NCBI GenBank assembly: GCA_013816695.1
Contig: JACDDZ010000049.1
Location: 1 to 10,117 of the forward strand
Length of the DNA stretch: 10,117 nt
Reading direction: 5' to 3'
Source: Gemmatimonadaceae bacterium
Lineage (GTDB): Bacteria; Gemmatimonadota; Gemmatimonadetes; Gemmatimonadales; Gemmatimonadaceae
A program made the position numbers and the translations under genes. The notes under the pieces were generated by a model. It made no database searches and was not told the DNA's origin. It saw only the letters and a program-made list of their open reading frames with translations. Of the stretch, positions 7,554 to 10,117 are shown one piece after another (the first letter of the stretch is position 1; each line of letters opens with the position of its first letter).

Positions 7554-8446
7554 CGGCCGAGCCACGCACGCACCACTCTGTTCCAAATCATTCCTCGCGG
7601 ATTTGACAGGAGCTCGGCCCCGAGAACGCGGGCCGCTTCGAAGCTGCGCCCGGACTGCGCCAGCGCGAGCCCGTAACGACATCGTGCGATGGTGAGCTCT
7701 TCGCGATTTTTCCTCAGCGATTCGGGGCTCAGCTGCAGACGCCGCCGCGCCTCGGAATACATGTGATGGATGTCCGAGGCGACATCTCCTTGCAGCTTTG
7801 TGCTCCGCGTCACGCTTTGCGGAACGACGCGGTAGCTGCACAACTGCTCGTCGATGATGGCCAGCTCGCCAACCTCGCCAAGCCGAAGCCAAAGTCCACA
7901 GTCAGCCGAATAAGGGAGGTCAGCCGGATAGCCTCCGACGGCGGCCGCGTTCGCGCGCCGATACATCGCCGACGAATGGATGATCGGATTCGTCCAGCCG
8001 AAGCTGTCGCGAATGGCAGCGGCGTCAGTTGGCGGGGAGTAGTCGCCCGTCACCACGCTATCCACGTCTATACGCTTCGCCCAGGTGCCCACCACGACGA
8101 CCCCTGGATGAGCGTCGAGATACGCGATTTGCCTCACCAATCTTTCCGGGTGCGAGACATCGTCAGCATCGAGCACAGCGATGTACTCCCCGCGAGCGAG
8201 GTTGAAAGCGCGCCTGAGCGCCGGAGTCCTTCCAATGTTTTCACCTAGCAGCTCCATTCTGATCCGGGTGTCGGCATATCCGCTGAGAATCGCCGGCGAT
8301 TCGTCGCGCGACCCGTTGTCTATGACGACGAGCTCCCACTCCTGGAATGTCTGATCAACCAGGCTGCGGATCGCTTCGTTCAAAAATTTCTCCGCGTTGT
8401 ACACCGTCATCAGGACGGAAACGCGCGGTAGGTCAGTGCGTGACAT
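7550..8446 (-). CDS. Glycosyltransferase family 2 (GT-A fold)
   Basis: A 298-residue cytoplasmic glycosyltransferase that should add one sugar from a nucleotide-sugar donor to the lipid-linked repeat unit. The N-terminal GT2 core is clear: VSVLMTVYNAEKFL (9-22), SLVDQTFQEWELVVIDNGSRD (28-48, with Asp43), the metal-binding DADD (93-96) after GEYIAVL, and a GGYPADLPYSADCGLWLRL segment (171-189) at the place of the usual ED-x-DLWLR acceptor motif; here the acidic pair is reduced to Asp182. Residues about 215-298 form a helical tail rich in Arg, Glu and Leu (RYGLALAQSGRSFEAARVLG), which looks like one degenerate TPR-type hairpin. I chose ATG 8446, giving MSRTDLPRVS, over an ATG 8 codons earlier because it starts just before the first strand. 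It overlaps the SDR gene by 14 bases and its stop overlaps the next start (ATGA). Donor and acceptor sugars cannot be read from the sequence. Confidence 0.9.
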   Translation of the reverse strand: MSRTDLPRVSVLMTVYNAEKFLNEAIRSLVDQTFQEWELVVIDNGSRDESPAILSGYADTRIRMELLGENIGRTPALRRAFNLARGEYIAVLDADDVSHPERLVRQIAYLDAHPGVVVVGTWAKRIDVDSVVTGDYSPPTDAAAIRDSFGWTNPIIHSSAMYRRANAAAVGGYPADLPYSADCGLWLRLGEVGELAIIDEQLCSYRVVPQSVTRSTKLQGDVASDIHHMYSEARRRLQLSPESLRKNREELTIARCRYGLALAQSGRSFEAARVLGAELLSNPRGMIWNRVVRAWLGR

Positions 8447-9347
8447 CGAACATCGTCCGCGCCGCTTCAAGCGTGCGCGCTACCTCGGTGCCAAATTCCG
8501 CAGCGGGCGTGACCCCTGCCGCACCCAGCTTCGCAATGCTGTAGTCGAGCTCGGGAAAACGGTCGTGCGGCGCTGCTGGTCCCACGCTCACGTCCGGAGT
8601 AAATCCCAACTGTGAACGGCATACCCCGGCAACCTGTTGCGCCGCCGAGACGATGGTCATCGAGCGCCCCGCTCCAAGGTTGTATGTACCCCGCGCGAGG
8701 TTTCGCGTCGCGGTCTCGAGGGCGACAACTATATCTGCGAGTGGCACGAAATTACGCCACGATTCTCCCGAGCTTCGGATGCTTATGCGGCCCTCAGCCA
8801 CGGCTTGCTTGCAGAACTCGTTCACTATGATGCCCCAGCAGTCCACGTCACGGTCCACGGGAGCGCCAAAACCGTTCGCCAGTCTAAAGACTACGGTGTT
8901 CGAGTGCTGAGACCTTGCGTAATCCTCTGCCGCGCGGTGGACAATCGCATAGTGAGATTCAGGTTTTGTTGGCGTGTTCTCCGTCACAGTCCCCACCGGA
9001 CTTTGGCCGTACACCTTGTATGTGGACATCTGCACGAAGCGCCGGACACCGGCATTCGCGGCGGCTCTCGCCCACGAAAGAGTTCCGCCGGCGTTGGCAG
9101 CGAGAGCAAGATGAGGATGGCTAACGCACTCAGGCTCGGGCATCGCCGCCAGGTTCACGACAGCGTCCACGCCTTGGCACGCCTCGCTCAGCGTCGCGGC
9201 AAGCGAATAATCAACGAGTCGGCCATCCACTGTCTTGGGCCAGTTGCGCGCAACGCGGCTCGCTGCGCGAATTGCGACGTCATCGCGCGCAGTGAGATGT
9301 TCGATCAAACGACCCCCTATCAGACCGGACGCGCCAGTTACCAACAC
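8433..9347 (-). CDS. NAD(P)-dependent sugar epimerase/4-ketoreductase, extended SDR family
   Basis: Starting at GTG 9347 gives 304 residues that begin right at the first beta strand of the Rossmann fold, as is usual here. Nucleotide-binding motif GASGLIG is at 5-11, the VNLAA strand at 64-68, a Ser/Thr of the active site in MSTYKVYG (107-114), and the catalytic Tyr in SHYAIVH (131-137). The lysine expected four residues after the Tyr is His137 instead. The C-terminal half carries the substrate-domain pattern RNFVPLADIV (198-207) and GTYNLGAG (220-227). Starts further upstream overlap the RmlC-like gene and add a low-complexity Arg/Ser-rich leader, so I rejected them. Next to the dehydratase and cupin epimerase it most likely reduces, or further epimerises, the 4-keto sugar to finish a CDP-6-deoxyhexose. 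The gap to the upstream gene is 28 bases; it overlaps the next gene by 14 bases. Confidence 0.82.
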   Translation of the reverse strand: MLVTGASGLIGGRLIEHLTARDDVAIRAASRVARNWPKTVDGRLVDYSLAATLSEACQGVDAVVNLAAMPEPECVSHPHLALAANAGGTLSWARAAANAGVRRFVQMSTYKVYGQSPVGTVTENTPTKPESHYAIVHRAAEDYARSQHSNTVVFRLANGFGAPVDRDVDCWGIIVNEFCKQAVAEGRISIRSSGESWRNFVPLADIVVALETATRNLARGTYNLGAGRSMTIVSAAQQVAGVCRSQLGFTPDVSVGPAAPHDRFPELDYSIAKLGAAGVTPAAEFGTEVARTLEAARTMFDVTH

Positions 9348-9356
9348 AATCGGCTT

Positions 9357-9360
9357 CTCC
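9357..9360 (-). promoter_or_regulatory. Shine-Dalgarno deciding the SDR start
   Basis: GGAG lies 9 bases before the GTG at 9347 on the minus strand. A second, stronger AAGGAG sits at 9370-9365, 17 bases before the same GTG, too far for normal use. No ATG, GTG or TTG in frame lies between the upstream stop and this GTG, so GTG (or an unusual ATT one codon earlier) is the best start. Confidence 0.5.
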
Positions 9361-9375
9361 GCCGCTCCTTCGGTT

Positions 9376-9825
9376 TCAGCGATGACGAATTTGCCAGTCG
9401 TAGGGTATGCTTTCGTCGAACGGAGACTTCCGCTCGATCTCCTCCGGATCATGCGGAAGCGTGGCGCAGTTCGCGAGAATGGCGGACTTGTCGCCGATCC
9501 CCTTGAAGCCATTCCAGATGAGGGGAGGCACCGTCACGAGATTGTAATTCTCGGGGGAAAGGAACAGCTCCTGGAGAGCTCCGCGGCTTTTGCTCCCCTC
9601 GCGATCGTCATATAAGACGAGTTTGATCTCCCCATAAACGACCGCGTAGTTCAGCGTCATACGCTTATGGAGATGCCACGCCTTGATTGCGCCGGGGTGC
9701 GTCGAAGAAAAATAAATCTCGCCGAATCTGGTGAAACCGGGCGAGTCTTCCCGCAGCATGTGCATCACCCTTCCCCGCTCGTCGAAAGTCTGCTTAAGCG
9801 GGGTAACACTAACTCCTTCGATCAT
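9376..9825 (-). CDS. RmlC-like cupin sugar epimerase (dTDP-4-dehydrorhamnose 3,5-epimerase family)
   Basis: A 149-residue protein starting MIEGV. The start is the ATG of an ATGA overlap with the dehydratase stop. It follows the RmlC fold order: an N-terminal segment with DERGRVMHMLRED (about 15-27), a WHLHKR motif (50-55) at the place of the RmlC RGLHxQ histidine motif, a GEIKLVLYDDRE strand pair (65-76) matching the RmlC GEVFDVAVDLR region, and a VPPLIWNGFKGIGD segment (99-112) at the place of the RmlC P-x-G-x-AHGF loop. It is shorter than RmlC (about 180 aa) and several RmlC active-site positions are replaced. Placed directly after CDP-glucose 4,6-dehydratase, it probably epimerises CDP-4-keto-6-deoxyglucose at C3 and/or C5; that substrate is inferred from context. 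A non-catalytic or isomerase role (WxcM/FdtA-like cupin) is the main alternative. Confidence 0.78.
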   Translation of the reverse strand: MIEGVSVTPLKQTFDERGRVMHMLREDSPGFTRFGEIYFSSTHPGAIKAWHLHKRMTLNYAVVYGEIKLVLYDDREGSKSRGALQELFLSPENYNLVTVPPLIWNGFKGIGDKSAILANCATLPHDPEEIERKSPFDESIPYDWQIRHR

Positions 9826-10117
9826 TGGAGCTCCGGAAAATAGTCCAGCACTTGCGATCGCGTAACCATTTCCGCGACGGCGCCCTGCAGCACGGTTTTG
9901 TACCACGTCGCCGTCGCATCGATAGTCTTGTCCGCCGTCCACCGCGGATACCAGCCAAGCAGCTGATGCGCTTTGTCGCAATTGAGCTGAAGAAGGCGCG
10001 CTTCGTGATGAGCCCGGTTTGCACTCTCGATCTCTACTCCCCCTCCGCCCAAGTGCGCGCTGATAGCTTCCGCCACATCCCGCACAGTGCGCACGTCGGC
10101 AGTGGAAGGACCAAAAT
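9822..10117 (-). CDS. rfbG: CDP-glucose 4,6-dehydratase, C-terminal part (cut by right window edge)
   Basis: Only the last 97 or so residues are present; the frame is open to the right edge and ends with a TGA at 9824-9822. RfbG/DdhB is a cytoplasmic NAD-dependent SDR that converts CDP-glucose to CDP-4-keto-6-deoxyglucose, the entry step to CDP-linked 6-deoxy and dideoxy sugars. The visible part starts with an FGPS segment, consistent with the NFGP motif of this family, and holds the typical tail pattern HEA-x-L-x-L-x-C-x-KA-x4-GW-x-PRW followed by a TWY helix, which I recognise from DdhB/RfbG C termini. The catalytic Rossmann core lies outside the window. Its stop overlaps the start of the next gene (ATGA), and a Shine-Dalgarno for that gene lies inside it. 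A different NDP-sugar dehydratase is possible, but the HEA/LNCDKA/PRW pattern favours the CDP-glucose enzyme. Confidence 0.82.
   Translation of the reverse strand, partial: FGPSTADVRTVRDVAEAISAHLGGGGVEIESANRAHHEARLLQLNCDKAHQLLGWYPRWTADKTIDATATWYKTVLQGAVAEMVTRSQVLDYFPELQ
9831..9834 (-). promoter_or_regulatory. Shine-Dalgarno for the RmlC-like gene
   Basis: GGAG on the minus strand lies 5 bases before the ATG at 9825, inside the last codons of the upstream dehydratase gene. It supports this ATG over the longer in-frame upstream starts, together with the ATGA overlap and with the conserved protein beginning here. Confidence 0.6.

Noticed and set aside
7554..7892. N-terminal extension of the membrane-protein frame
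   Set aside because: It runs through the GT2 gene in another frame and encodes an Arg/Ala-rich leader unlike a membrane protein; the ATGA start at 7553 fits better.
8637..9506. A 289-codon open frame on the plus strand
   Set aside because: It is antisense to the SDR gene and part of the cupin gene, both of which have clear family motifs; its own translation is Arg/Ser-rich and without domain features.
9348..9512. N-terminal extension of the SDR frame, starting at 9512
   Set aside because: It overlaps the end of the cupin gene and adds a Ser/Arg-rich leader before the Rossmann strand; GTG 9347 has a usable Shine-Dalgarno.
1..10117. Mobile elements, CRISPR repeats, tRNA or other RNA genes, phage or defence genes
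   Set aside because: No direct-repeat arrays, transposase motifs, tRNA-like folds or att-like repeats were seen; nearly every base lies in nine polysaccharide genes.

Overview
The window is a stretch of a surface-polysaccharide (O-antigen, capsule or exopolysaccharide) biosynthesis locus. Nine genes all read on the minus strand, so transcription runs from the right edge to the left edge. No RNA gene, mobile element, CRISPR array or plus-strand gene could be supported. The DNA is GC-rich, with strong G/C preference at third codon positions. It looks like an environmental GC-rich Gram-negative-type bacterium (an Acidobacteriota, Gemmatimonadota or deltaproteobacterial-type genome would fit), but nothing here fixes the phylum.

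Right end, first transcribed (about 8.4-10.1 kb): a nucleotide-sugar module. It holds the C-terminal end of a CDP-glucose 4,6-dehydratase (RfbG/DdhB type, cut by the right edge), a small RmlC-like cupin sugar epimerase, and an SDR-family epimerase/reductase. Together they predict a CDP-activated 6-deoxyhexose: dehydration to CDP-4-keto-6-deoxyglucose, epimerisation next to the keto group, then reduction or further epimerisation. A glucose-1-phosphate cytidylyltransferase gene would be expected just outside the right edge.

Middle (about 6.3-8.4 kb): a family 2 glycosyltransferase and a polytopic membrane protein resembling Wzy polymerases or O-antigen ligases.

Left end, last transcribed (1-6.25 kb): two divergent asparagine-synthase-type glutamine amidotransferases flanking a family 4 glycosyltransferase, then a bi-domain oxidoreductase (MDR alcohol-dehydrogenase-like domain followed by a Gfo/Idh/MocA domain) that runs off the left edge. 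Amidotransferases of this type in polysaccharide loci are usually thought to amidate sugar carboxylates, so a glycan with amidated uronic acid residues is the simplest inference.

The genes are packed to the limit. Junctions are ATGA or TTGA overlaps, one 14-base overlap, one stop codon directly abutting a start, and only two short gaps (28 and 31 bases). This implies one polycistronic, translationally coupled transcript whose promoter lies beyond the right edge. The locus architecture is a recognisable type. The parts worth a closer look are active-site departures: Tyr-x3-His instead of Tyr-x3-Lys in the SDR, Ala in place of the catalytic Glu in one amidotransferase, an RmlC-like protein lacking standard residues, and an MDR domain without visible zinc ligands.
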